The notes below the pieces were generated by a model. The model had not been told where the DNA came from, made no database searches, and saw only the letters and a program-made list of their open reading frames with translations. A stretch of DNA of 64,000 nt from assembly GCF_018294505.1 (NCBI RefSeq), contig NC_057802.1:308839193-308903192 (forward strand). Reading direction: 5' to 3'. Shown piece after piece: positions 35,356-45,950 of the stretch (positions are counted from its first letter, which is position 1; every line of letters begins with the position of its first letter). Source of the stretch: Triticum aestivum (Eukaryota; Streptophyta; Magnoliopsida; Poales; Poaceae). Both the position numbers and the translations under genes were made by a program.

Positions 35356-35905
35356 TTGTTATACATACAAATTAGTTCTTCTACTAGATATTACAGGAAA
35401 AACATATATGCTTTTTTATGAAGTCCAGAAAAAAATACTTAGGTCGATGTCTAAAGCTATGGTAAGATATTTGGACGAGCAGACCTAAGTAACGAGATAT
35501 ATGTAAAGCTAATTCAGCAAACAGATTTGAGTGCTAAATTATGGCAGGCTATTTCAGCAGTAAATGAGGCCGAGCACGCAGCCATCGAACTATCGAAGGC
35601 CATCACAGCAACAAAGATCGAGTATAAAACGGTGTACAACTATTTCACCTAACAGATTGGCTACTAGACCATGGCAATCTACATCACAATAAATATATGG
35701 CAGGATATTTTAACAACTAATCGGGCTTGGCATGCCATCTCAGCTAAGCAGATTGAGTGCGGAACAGGGCAAGGAAGCTTCTTAAGCAGAGCATATTGAC
35801 CGTAAACTACTTTGGCAAACAGTGAGATTAACAGCGTCTATCAGCTAACATTCAGCGCTACACCGACATGCACGGGGCCTCAGTCTATAATGCGCGTACC
35901 GTGGG
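35356..35905. other. 5' flank of the transposase in the CACTA
   Basis: No gene. AT-rich upstream region with repeated text of the type GCTATTTCAGCA/ATTTCACCTAACAGATTG (35500-35660), presumably promoter and leader of the transposase. It ends with GTGGG at 35901-35905, the left copy of the Gypsy-2 target duplication. Confidence 0.5.
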
Positions 35906-37090
35906 TGTCGGGGGTGTCGTGCGACATATGCCAAAGGATGGCTTATCATGGACAGGGCTAATAAGATGTCGCCAGTGCCTGGAAACGGGATAAGGCGCAA
36001 ACATGCCCGCCGGCGGATCTTACCCAGGTTCGGGGCACTCCTAGGAGATAACACCCCTAGTCCTGCTCTGCGGGGTCTCCGCATGATTACTCAAGCAATA
36101 ATGGTGGCTACAAGCTTGCTCCTTGAGCTGTTTCTCTAGAGGGGGAAGAAGAGCATGGCTAGCCCTAGTTTCCTCTCTCTATATGTGGGTGTGGATGAAC
36201 TAAAGTCTGAACCCTTTGCATGGGTGCCCTGGGGGGTTTATATAGGCCTACCCCCCAGGGGTACAAAGGTAATCTGGCCGGGTGTAGGACCCGGCTGTCA
36301 GTGTCTCTGGTCGTCGGCTTCTCCGCTGGCTGATGGGGCCCATTGCCTGGTGGGCCCCGCCGGCTGTCTCGTACTTGGCCGACAGGCCGCGCCCGCCGCT
36401 CGCGGGTCTTGCTGGCTGCTTAGCACTGTAGCTATGCTGATAATGATGCATGCTTTGTCGGGGGAGGCGTGGCTACAGTACCGCCGCCTGGCGGGCATTC
36501 ACTGTAGCCACTCCCCGTCTCTTCTGGTTAATGGCGCACAAATCCCAAGGAGGGGGAGGGTCGCCTGGTCATCAGCCGGCCTCCCTTGAGCCGACTGGCC
36601 AGGGATGGCCGCTCTCTAGCTTCTCATAGATCGGTGGGCCCCGCCGCCTGCGGGCCATACCGACAGCCCGTCGTGGGAGCATGGCTCCCTCTGACAGGGG
36701 TGATGTCATGGGCAGCGTGGCAACAGTGCCGCGCCGGACGGGAGATCTCCGTATGGTACGACGCACTATGGCCGCGCTTGGCCCTAGATTTGGGGGTGGC
36801 AATGCATGTTGTAGCCACGCCCTGTCTTATCTTATTTATGTGGATGCAGACTTTGAGGACGCCTAGGGCCGCCTGCTAGGAGCCGGCCAATTTGGAGGCC
36901 GCCTGCTTGGAGCCGGCCCACCTCATGGCCACCTGCTGGGCTTTGCCGTCTCCTGGCAGCCGACCACTTGGACTAACCGGCCGCGAGGAGGCTGTGCTTG
37001 GCTCTTTTGAATCTTGAGGGAGCAGCCGGCCCCGATGTCTTGAAGCGCCATGGGGGTCGATGAGGCTACCCGTGGCCAATTACTCCGAAA
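35906..37090 (-). repeat. 3' LTR of Gypsy-2
   Basis: 1185 bp; the plus strand runs TGTCGGGGGTGTCGTGCGAC to CCAATTACTCCGAAA. The final CA has mutated to AA (CCGACA in the other LTR). A minus-strand TATA (CCTATATAAACCCCC) lies at about 36231-36245. Confidence 0.92.
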
Positions 37091-37556
37091 GTAGTCAAGC
37101 TGATGAGGCTCCATGGCTGAAAAAAGGGACGAGCCTCGGCAGCTTCCTACTCCAAGTGCTTTATTGATCTTGCTCCGTCCGTCTTACGACATACCGACTG
37201 CTAGGAGTCAGATACGACCAGGCAGGCCGTCTGGTGGTTTTTGAAATGTCTTGGCGGGAGCTGGGTGGCGCGCCAGCCTGGCGCCAGTCTTGTCGCCTGT
37301 CAGCTGCCCGCCACGTGTCGCCAGCCGGCCAGGACGCCTGCCAGCCCACACGCGTGATGGGACATCGCCGCAAGCCGGGGCCCACCACTACCGGGCCTCT
37401 GCACGCGCGCGGATCCACTGCGGCCGAGGCAAACGGTTGGGATTCCGTGGCGTGATTACTCCACGCCGTTGCCGCGGGGTTAATGCGGGGTCGTGGGGTC
37501 GTGGCACAGTTAATCCCACGATCCCCACGCCCCGTCCCCTCGGCTTCGCAGCCCAG

Positions 37557-37567
37557 GCTATAAGTAG
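37557..37567 (+). promoter_or_regulatory. TATA box of the Gypsy-2 antisense gene
   Basis: GCTATAAGTAG about 185 bp before the ATG at 37742. It is followed by a strongly pyrimidine-rich stretch (CCTCCTCTCCCTTTGCC onward, 37600-37650) like a plant Y patch. The upstream region 37091-37556 is GC-rich with no gene. Confidence 0.7.
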
Positions 37568-38547
37568 GGGGAGGAGGGGGGCGGCATTAGCACGCGCGCC
37601 CTCCTCTCCCTTTGCCTTGCTCTTCCTCTTCTCTCTTTCTACCGCGCCGCACTCCCGCAACTTGCTAAAGTGCTGCCGCGGCCCATCGTCTCCAAGCCCA
37701 GTCTCTTCGCCGCACCGCTGCTTTGTCGAGCCTGAGCTTCCATGGCGCGAGCGCGAGCGGGCGACTGGGATGGCTCAAATGTCATTGAAGAAGGTATCTC
37801 CTATCTCCACAACACGTGGCGGCTGGCCGGCGAGGGCTATGTCCAGACGCGCGTCCCGCCGACGAAGGAGATCTCGTCGGCGCCGGAGGAAGGTGAGCGC
37901 GTCATCCTCCGCTCGCATTTCCTCCGGGGCTTCGGCCCGCCGGCGAGTGGCTTCCTCCGCTCCTTTCTCCAGTTTTACCACCTCCAGCCGCACCACCTTA
38001 CACCGAACACGGTGGTGCTGCTGTTGGCCTTCGTCACGCTGTGCGAGGGCTACCTCGGTGTTCTCCCGACACTCGAGCTGTGGGGAGAGTTCTTCTACAC
38101 CAAACTCGGCGTCTCCGCCAAGGATGAGGCGGCTCAGTGCGGCGCCTTCGTCGCGGTGCGGCGCCCGGGAGCCGTGAACCGCTTCCCGTCCATTAGCTTG
38201 ACGCAGTCGGTCAAGCTATGGCAAAAGTCATATTTCTACGTCATGAACGGCAACCCGGCGCTGGACTTCATCAACCTGCCGGCTTACGAAGCCAGCCCAC
38301 CGACCGAGCCGCGCACCAACTGGACCTTCAAGCCGAAGCATCTGTCAGCCGCCACCACCGCCGCCGTCGCCATGCTTAAGGTGATGACGGACTCGGAGGG
38401 CCTCAAGGCCTCTGACTTGTTGACCGCCTTCGTGGTGCGCTGGGTTCTCCCTCTTCAGGGCCGACCTCATTTGATGAGTCAGATGAGTGGGCACCGAGAC
38501 CCGTGCCGGCTGTCCACCCGGGAGATGCGGGCCACGGAGGTGGCCCC

Positions 38548-38608
38548 CATGGAGAATGAGATTGCGACTGCAAGCTCTCGGATTACGACTGCAATCTCAT
38601 TCTCCATG
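38548..38608 (+). repeat. Perfect 18-bp hairpin in exon 1 of the antisense gene
   Basis: CATGGAGAATGAGATTGC (38548-38565) is followed after 25 bases by its exact reverse complement (38591-38608). The arms lie just after the conserved block ATEVA. This suggests a local inverted duplication that replaced original coding sequence. Confidence 0.9.
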
Positions 38609-40039
38609 AGAGTGGTAGTTCAGCAAGCGGCCGTACTCCCGCGCGCATCCGCCTCCTGTCGTAAGCTCCCGAATCTCCTTTCTTTAACTTGGTATTTTCT
38701 TCTTCTACCGAGTTCTGCTTTGCTGGCTGACCAGTCGGACGTGTCGCCGCTCCTCACGACCCAGCCGACAGCCGACGCCTTGGCGCAAGGCCAGGAGTAC
38801 CTGCCGGACCGAGCGGTGAGCGACGCGGACGACCCCGACTTGGGGGCGGCCGCCTTGGAGGAAGACGACGCCACAGGCGGTGGCGCTGGGGCAGGCGGCT
38901 CGAGTGGAGGAGGCGGCGTCGAGACGTGGCCGGATGACGATGAGGACGAGGCCGAGCCGCGCCGCCCGCCGGTCGCCAACAAGCCGGGGGCGAGCTCCTC
39001 AGCGGCGCCGCCCACACCAGGCGGCGCATCGAAGCGTCGAGCCGGCACGCAGCTGCAAGGCGGCCGGCCGAAGAAGCCCAAGGGCTCGGCCACGGCGACT
39101 AGGCGGGAGGAAGCTGCCGTGAAGGCAACCCGGTTTCAGAGGGCCCCGAAGCAGCCGCCGACGGTGTCCGCGTAAGATTATATCTTCCTTTGTCTTTTTC
39201 GCGAACTTCTTCTGAATTCTTCTTGTCTTGTGTGAACAGAGCCCCACTCTCCCTTGAGCAATCGGCCTCCGCCTCCATCGTCGGGGGGATGGAGGGCTCC
39301 ACCAACACCCGCCGCATAGACCGCTCGCCGACCTCCGAGAGGCGACGGAGAAGAACGTGCGGGAGGTGCGCGAGGAGAAGGAGAGGGCAGAGCAGGCGAA
39401 GGTGGACTCGGCAGCCAAGGCGGCGCAGGAGGAGGCAGACGCGGCGGCCAAGGCTCAGGCCGATGCCGCAGCCAAGGCCCAGGAGGAGGAGGCGACCAAG
39501 GCCCAGGCGAACGCGGCCGCCAAGGCACAACTAGGGGCAGCCGCGACCGGCCAGGCTCCACAACTGGTCGTCCCGCTGTGCTCCATGCCGCCGGTGCCAG
39601 AGATCCTGGCGCCGACTGGAGCAGCCGACAACGACCAGCCGGTCATGGAGAGGGAGGGGGCGACGCCGTCATCCCAAGGCCGGAGTGCCCCAGCAGACGC
39701 CGGCTGCCGAGACCCAGGGCAGTCAGCCAAATGCGCCGCCGGAGCCTCCAGTCAGTGGCGAGCTGGTGGTGGGAGCGACTCCCGTGGCCCGCACTCCGGC
39801 GCGTCGGCGCTCGGCGAAGGCGAGTTCGGCGCCGCGGCCTCAGGAGATCGGAGCCTCAAGCTCGTCGGCCCCGGAGGTGGAGGCCACAAGTGCCGTCTCG
39901 CGGGAGTGGACGTCTGGGGGCGGGACGACTGTCCTTAACAAGGCTGCACAGGAAGTCCGGTCCCGGCTTCAAGCTCAAGGTGACGCCCTCCAGAACTACA
40001 CACGGACGTTCCTGGCGGCGCGTTTCAATCTTTGCAATC

Positions 40040-40370
40040 TTCCGTGGGGGTGCGCCAGCGCACCCACTGGGTGTAGCCCCCGAGTTCCGGGCCGGTTGCT
40101 GAGCAGGCGGCTCGGAACTTAAAGGTAAGCTGCAAGTGCTGACATTTTCTTTTCTTCTGTTGATTGTGTTTTAGGATTACCACAACATTCATGCGGCCGC
40201 CTTCAACTCCCAAGTCCAGGAGCTGGCCAAGCGGACCGCCGAGCTGAGCGACAGCCGGAGTAAGTATTCCATTCTTCATTCTCGCGGGGGGCGCCAGCGC
40301 ACTCGCGGGGTGTAGCCCCCGAGATTCGGGCCGACTGCTGAGTAGTCGGGTCGGATCTTCCGGTAACTAC
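40040..40370 (+). repeat. Paired intronic repeats in the antisense gene
   Basis: Two related blocks of about 90 bp in consecutive introns (about 40040-40130 and 40283-40370). Both contain a GC-rich palindrome (GCGCCAGCGC), then GGGTGTAGCCCCCGAG, WTTCGGGCCGRYTGCTGAG and a GTCGG/GCGG-TCGGA end. The second is in a confirmed GT-AG intron (40260-40420). Confidence 0.75.
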
Positions 40371-41571
40371 TTCTTTCCTTATTAATTTGCTGATTTCCTG
40401 CTTCTTCTTGTCTTCTACAGGAGCCAGCGCTACCTTCCGGCAGGAACTGGGCGAAGCTCAAACCACGCTGCACACCAAGGAGGAGGAGCGCAGCAGGGTG
40501 GAACAAGAGTGCGACCGCCTGGCCAAGTGGCTGGCTGACCAGGCGGACAAGCACCAGGCGGAGCTGCAGAAGCTCAAGGAGGCGGAGGAGGCTCTCCAGG
40601 CCGAGTTCGAGAATCAACGCTCGAACTGGGCTGATAAAGAGAAGGCCCTGGAGGCCGGCTATGGCGAGATCGAGGATATGCTCGATGGTGAGTTCTTCTT
40701 CTTCTTCTTCCTGTCGGGCTGTCATACAATCCCGCTTACGACTTCTCATTTCCTTTTCCCTTCTTATGCAGAGTATTTTCCTGGCTACTCCTTTGCCGCC
40801 AGTCAAGCCGTCGAGGCTCACCGTGATGAGCGGAGGCTAGCTGGTGCGACGATCGCGCCCAATACCCCTCGGACCCTTGCCGAAGAGATGCTTGCCATCC
40901 AGGCTCGTCTCCAGCCGGCGCATCGGGCTCTCCGCCGTCTTCAGCGCGCCGAAGCCCAGGTAGTCTCCGCCCTCTGGCCGGGTATTCCTCTTCTGCGCAC
41001 CGTCAGTCGGACCTCCGACTGGTTGGAGGTGGCCATCGGCCGCATCGAGGCATGGAAGGGCTCCTCTGCTCGGGCGGGCGCACGTCGAGCCTTGGAGTTT
41101 GTCAAAGGGTGGTACCCTGGGCTGAACCTAGACCAGTTGGCCACTCTATGTGCAGAAGCCAGCGAGGAGTTGGAAGCGGTGGCGCCCCAGCTCTATCATC
41201 GTGCCATGGCGATCGCCGAGTACACGGACACCAGCGTCTTCCTCCCTGAGCTAGACGAGGCGGGCATCGAGGTGCCGCCCAACTGGTTCGGGCTGAACCT
41301 AGAAGGCGGCGAGGACTCGGTGGAGGAGATCGACTCCAGCAATGAAGGCGAGGAGGAGGAGGAGAAGGACGAGGACGGCGAAGACGATGCGCCGGATGGT
41401 GGAGACGACGGCCAGCCTCAGCCTGATCAAGTCTCGACAACCGGACGGAGCGTCGGCGAGCCGACTGCTGCCGATGCTGACCAGGCCGAGACCCACCAGG
41501 CGGCCGCTCCACCACCCGGAGCCTCTAGCTCCGCCGACCCCTCCGATCCGGCTGCTGCTCCTCTAGCCTAG

Positions 41572-42285
41572 GCGGCCAAGTTATCTTTCCTTTTCCTGTT
41601 TTGTAACCTCTTGAACAAAAGTTGTTAAGTTCGCGCAGTTCCACCCGCTGGGGGTGTATTCAAACTCCATTGAATGCTGGCTAAGGGCCTTTTGCTGTAA
41701 AAATTTTCTCTTGCCGATTTTCGACTTGTCTTGCTTTTTTACTCCTTTGGCTTTTTTCCTTTGCCGCCTTCCCTTGGCTGCCATCTTGCCAGCCGGACAG
41801 CCACTCTGCGGTCTGAGGCTGGCTCAAGTACTTGGCTGTTTTGGGAAGGCAAGTACTTTAGCCGTTTGGTAGAGTGTAGCAAATTAAGTTAGAAACCGGC
41901 CGGTCGGGTGCTCAGCAGCCGGTCGGCGAGGTGAAGAGCCGACTTGGCCTATGCCAATGCTTTAATCCTTAGCCATTTTTTGTGTGGGCACCGTTTCCTG
42001 CCTTCATCTCTTGCCGGCCGGACAGTCGCTCTGCGAGCTGTGGCTTGTGGCAAAAGAGGTCTTAGGTGCCGGCACACTACTTGTCCGACCGCAGGTAGCA
42101 TTGACATAGTACAAGGAGGCAAGCCCCTGGGCCGACTGGTCGAACCCGGTGCCAGGTAAAATAATGAAATAACACATTCATAGGCATATAACTTATCATA
42201 TAGATAAAAAGGGTAGCCCTGAGTGCTCCTCGAGGGCCCCGATGTATTAGTGCTTAATACGAAAGGTAGCGTGGTACATACTAAA
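41572..42285. other. 3' region between antisense gene and integrase
   Basis: No gene. It is probably the convergent 3' untranslated region. It contains two diverged copies (about 41770-41900 and 41995-42100) of a block with CATCTYTTGCCRGCCGGACAG and CTCTGCG. Confidence 0.5.
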
Positions 42286-43589
42286 TCAACTGTAAAATCT
42301 TCGGAGGAGATTTGCGTTCCACGGGCGCTCCGATTCCTTGCCCGAATCATCTCTCTTGCGTGCTCTAGGCTTCTGCGCATCGATGAGGTAGTAGGAGTCG
42401 TTGCCCGATGCTTTGCTGATGATGAAGGGGCCTTCCCAAGGGGCCGAGAGCTTTTGCTGACCGGATGTTCGCTGGATCAGTCGGAGCACAAGGTCGCCCT
42501 CTTGGAAGGATCTTGGCTTGACCTTCCGACTGTGGTAGCGGCGTATACTCTGCTGGTAGATAGCGGACCGGCTGAGTGCCAACAGCCGGCCCTCTTCCAA
42601 TAGATCGACACCGTCTTCCCGTGCTTCCTTTGGCTCCGCTTCCGTGTACATGGTGACACGAGGTGAGTCAAACTCAATGTCAGTTGGGATGACGGCCTCG
42701 GCACCGTACACGAGAAAGAATGGAGTGAAGCCATTTGATTTGTTCGGAGTGGTGCGGAGGCTCCAAAGGACGACCGGCAACTCGTCGATCCAGCAGCCGG
42801 CCGACTGCTCCAGAGGCTCGACCAGTCGGGGTTGATGCCGGAGAGGATGAGGTGGTTTGCTCTCTCGACTTGGCCGTTTGACTGCGGGTGGGCAACGGAC
42901 GCTAAGTCCAGTTGGATGCCCTGCGTTGCGCAGAAACGGGCCAAGGCGCCTTTGGCAAATTTTGTGCCATTGTCGGTGATGATGTTGTGTGGTATGCCGT
43001 ACCGGGTGCTGATATCTGCAATGAAGGTCACAGCAGTCGGACCATTCAACTTCTTGATCGGCTTCGCTTCAATCCACTTCGTGAATTTGTCCACAGCGAC
43101 TAGCAGATAAGTCATGCCGCCGCGTGTTGTCTTGAATGGTCCCACCAAGTCCAACCCCCAGACGGCAAAGGGCCAAGCCAGGGGGATGGTCTTGAGTGCA
43201 GAAGCCGGTAGATGTTGCTGGGAGCTGAACTTTTGACACCCTTTGCAATGCTTGACCAGATCCTTGGCGTCCTCCAAAGCAGTCGGCCAGAAGAAACCAT
43301 GGCGAAAGGCTTTGGCGACAAGGGATCTGGAGGCCGCGTGGTGGCCGCACTCGCCTTGGTGGATATCTTTGAGGATTGCTTGGCCCTTCTCTGGTTCTAC
43401 GCAGCGCTGGAAGACTCCAGTCACACTGCGTCTAACGAGCTCTCGATTTACTATCGTGTAGGCTCCTGCTCGGCGCTGCACTTGCCGGGCCGAGATCTCA
43501 TCGGCCGGCAGCTCTCTATTCACCAGCAACTTGAGGATAGGCTCTGCCCATGATGGTGCTTGAATTTCTTCTATTGCCACTACGGCCAC
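42286..43589 (-). pseudogene. Gypsy-2 integrase
   Basis: Inserts the cDNA copy into the genome. The HHCC zinc domain is seen as GECGHHAASRSLVAKAF then CKGCQKF (about 43380-43230). The DDE core has WGLDLVGPF, IITDNGTKFAKGAL and the glutamate block HPQSNGQVERAN (about 43160-42855). The C-terminal part (PVVLWSLRTTPNKSNGFTP, FQEGDLVLR, WEGPFIISK) follows in a shifted frame after about 42800 and ends at a stop near 42286. No chromodomain is seen. The frame break between core and C-terminus makes it a pseudogene. Confidence 0.88.
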
Positions 43590-43594
43590 TTGTA

Positions 43595-45950
43595 CTAGGG
43601 CGGCAGGGCAGGGAGGTGGCGCGTTGGAGTTAGCTGCCGCTTGCTGTAGCGTCGAAGTCTCCGGGCCGACTGCTGCATCCCCGGGCCGGGCTGTGAAGTC
43701 CCTGGGCCGGGTGCGACTGCTTTAGTCCCCAAGCCACTTGGTGAAGTCCCCAGGCCGACTGCTGCAGCCCCCGGGCTGGGTAGTGAACTCCCCGGGCCCG
43801 GTGCGACTGCTGCAGTCCCCGTGCCGCCAGCCAAAGTCCCCGTGTCGGCTGCCGCAACCCCCGAGTCGGATCCGACTGCTTCGGGATGAGCTGACACGAA
43901 GATGGACTCAGATTCTGGAGAAGGCTTCATCGACGACTTGCGGAGGCACTGAAGGGAAACGCCGGCTGGTATTGCTTGACGGGTGGAGCCAATCTGTGCC
44001 AAGGCGTCTGCCTGCTCGTTGTCGTTTCGTGGCACGTGAAGGAACTCACACCCTTCAAAGTATCCGCTGGGTTGCTGGACGAGGAAGCGGTAGCTCACCA
44101 TGTTTGCATCCTTGGCGTCCCAGTCGCTAGACGAGTGCTGGGCCACCAAGTATGCGTCGCCGTAGCACAGAATCTGGCGGATGCCGAGCTCTTTGGCCAG
44201 CCAGAGTCCGTGTATGAGCGCCTCATATTTGGCCACATTGTTAGAGGCGGCAAAGTGGATTTGCAATGTGTATATGAGCTTGTCGCCTTTGGGAGAGGTG
44301 AGGACAATGCCGGCTCCCAAGCCGGTGCGCATCTTTGAGCCATCGAAGTGCATCCGCTAATGAGTGGAGTCCGGAGCTGGCGGCAGGTACTGGGTCTCAG
44401 CCCAGTCGACGAGGAAGTCGGCCAGTGCTTGAGACTTGATGGCGGTGCGTGGCTAGTAGAAGATGGTGTAGGGAGCCAACTCGATGGCCCATTTGGCCAC
44501 CAGGCCAGATGCATCTCTGCTGCCAATGATCTCAACAATCGGGGAAGTGCAGACAACCATGATTGGGTGCTCTTGGAAATATGGCTTCAGCTTTTTGGCG
44601 GCAAAATGCACTCCATAGCACATCTTCTGGTAGTGAGGGTAGTTCTGCTTCGAGGTTGACAATACCTCGCTCAAATAGTACACAGGCCTCTGGGCCGGCT
44701 ATGCCTTGCCATCCTCTGGGCGCTCCAGTACTATGACAGTGCTGACCACCTGGCTGGTGGCGGCGATGTAGAGGTACATGGGCTCTTTAGCAGTCGGATC
44801 CGCCAGGACAGGCGGCGTGGTCAACATCTTCTTCAACTGGAGAAAAGCTTCATCCGCCTTGTCATTCCACTCAAAATGAGTGGCCTTCTCATGAGCTGGT
44901 ACAGGAGAAGAGCCTTCTCGCCCAGCCGACTAATGAAGCGGCTGATGGATGCCAAACAGCCGGTGAACTTCTGGACGTCTCTCAGTCGGGTAGGCTTCTC
45001 CATTCTCTCGATGGCCTTGATCTTCACAGGGTTTCACTCGATGTCGCGCACTGAGACCAGGAAGCCAAGGAGCTGGCCGGCTGGTACTCCGAACACGCAC
45101 TTCTCCGGGTTGAGCTTGATCTGAAACCCACGCAAATTCTCAAAGGTTTCTTTGAGATCTTCCAAGAGGGTACCGCGCTTCTCCGTCTTCACCACAATAT
45201 TGTCTACGTAGACGTGGGCATTTCTGCCGAGTTGCTTGAGGAGACACTTCTGCATGCAACGCTGGAACGTGGCACCGGCATTTCTCAAGCCGAATGTCAT
45301 GGTCAGGTAGCAGAAGGCTCCAAATGGTGTGATGAAGGCGGTCTTCAGGCGGTCTTCCGGGTTCAACTTGATCTGGTGGTAACCTGAGTAGGCATCCAAG
45401 AAACTCAACAGCTCGCATCCGGCTGTGAAGTCTATCACTTGGTCAATCTGTGGCAAGGCAAACGGATCCTTGGGGCCGGCTTTGTTGAGACTGGTGTAGT
45501 CAATGCACATGCGCCACTTCTTGTTCTTCTTCAACACGAGGACCGGGTTGGCGAGCCATTCTGGAAAAAATACTTCCATAATAAAGCCGGCTGCCAGGAG
45601 CCGGGCTATCTCTTCACCAACAATTCTTCTCTTCTCCTCCGACAGTCGGCAGAGGGGCTGTTTGACTGGTTTGGCGTCTGCTCTAACATGTAGCTTGTGC
45701 TCGGGGAAATCCGTCTGAACACCTGGCATGTCTTTGGGAGACCATGCGAAGATGTCCCGATTCTCATGGAGGAAACCAACAAGCTCGCTCTCCTATTTGC
45801 TATCAAGGTTGGCACCTATGACAGCGTGCCTCTCCGGGTGCTCAGGGTCCAAGGGAATCTTCTTTGTTTCTTTGGCCGGCTTGAAGGAGCCCTCAGTCTC
45901 CGACTCTTTGGGCTTTGGTGACAGGTCCGGCTGCTTGCCGGCCATGGCCA
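43595..45950 (-). pseudogene. Gypsy-2 reverse transcriptase and RNase H
   Basis: Starts at the insertion junction with MAGKQPDLSPKPKESETE. RT blocks are VKQPLCRLSEEKRRI, VLVLKKNKKWRMCIDYTSLN, FLDAYSGYHQIKLNPED and FGLRNAGATFQRCM. The catalytic box reads HVYVDNIVVKT (about 45200), so the second Asp of YVDD is Asn. After a TGA near 45034, RT thumb/RNase H text continues (RDVQKFTGCLASISRFI, YLSEVLSTSKQNYPHYQKM). RNase H proper has DGSKMRTGLGAGIVL (about 44345) and DNEQADALAQIGS. There are several stops. With Asn in the active site it cannot be a normal polymerase. Confidence 0.9.
43655..43880 (-). repeat. GC-rich tandem repeats in the RNase H-integrase linker
   Basis: About six imperfect units of 30-45 bp based on CCCCGGGCCGACTGCTGCAGT, encoding a Gly/Pro/Thr/Ala-rich linker between RNase H and integrase. 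The units vary in length, which shifts reading frames. Confidence 0.75.

Larger units (their letters stand above)
19537..35905. mobile_element. Large CACTA (En/Spm) transposon, left end to Gypsy-2 insertion
   Basis: The left terminus CACTACAAAAAAAGACACATC is at 19537. Inside are subterminal repeat arrays, a GRF zinc-finger-like ORF and a minus-strand TNP2 transposase, with Gypsy-1 (22286-29027) inserted in a repeat unit. Gypsy-2 is inserted at 35905, and the CACTA sequence should resume at 54509. A matching right terminus (GATGTGTCTTTTTTTGTAGTG) was not found. It may lie in the N gap at 54730-55119 or be deleted. Confidence 0.85.
37742..41571 (+). pseudogene. Antisense six-exon gene of Gypsy-2 (Transposase_28-type)
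   Basis: Starts MARARAGDWDGSNVIEEG. Exons: 37742-38660, 38736-39171, 39240 to about 40030, 40175-40259, 40421-40687, 40772-41571 (stop TAG). Introns are GT-AG and joins keep frame, except that the third donor is unclear. Exon 1 carries the conserved domain (GERVILRSHFLRGFG, FLQFYHLQPHHLTPNTV, CEGYLGVLPTLELWGEFF). Exon 2 is acidic and Gly/Pro-rich with a basic patch (GGRPKKPKG). Exons 3-5 form a coiled coil (AAKAAQEEADAAAKAQADA, LADQADKHQAELQKLKEAEE). Exon 6 has ALWPGIPLLRTVSRTSDW and an acidic tail. Two frameshifts (about 39330 and 39680) break exon 3. Function unknown; it resembles the Gypsy-1 antisense gene. Confidence 0.8.

Noticed and set aside
37251..38177. Plus-strand frame of 308 codons overlapping the Gypsy-2 antisense gene
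   Set aside because: It is a shifted-frame shadow, Arg/Ser rich with no domain. The frame from 37742 carries the conserved motif and continues across spliced exons.
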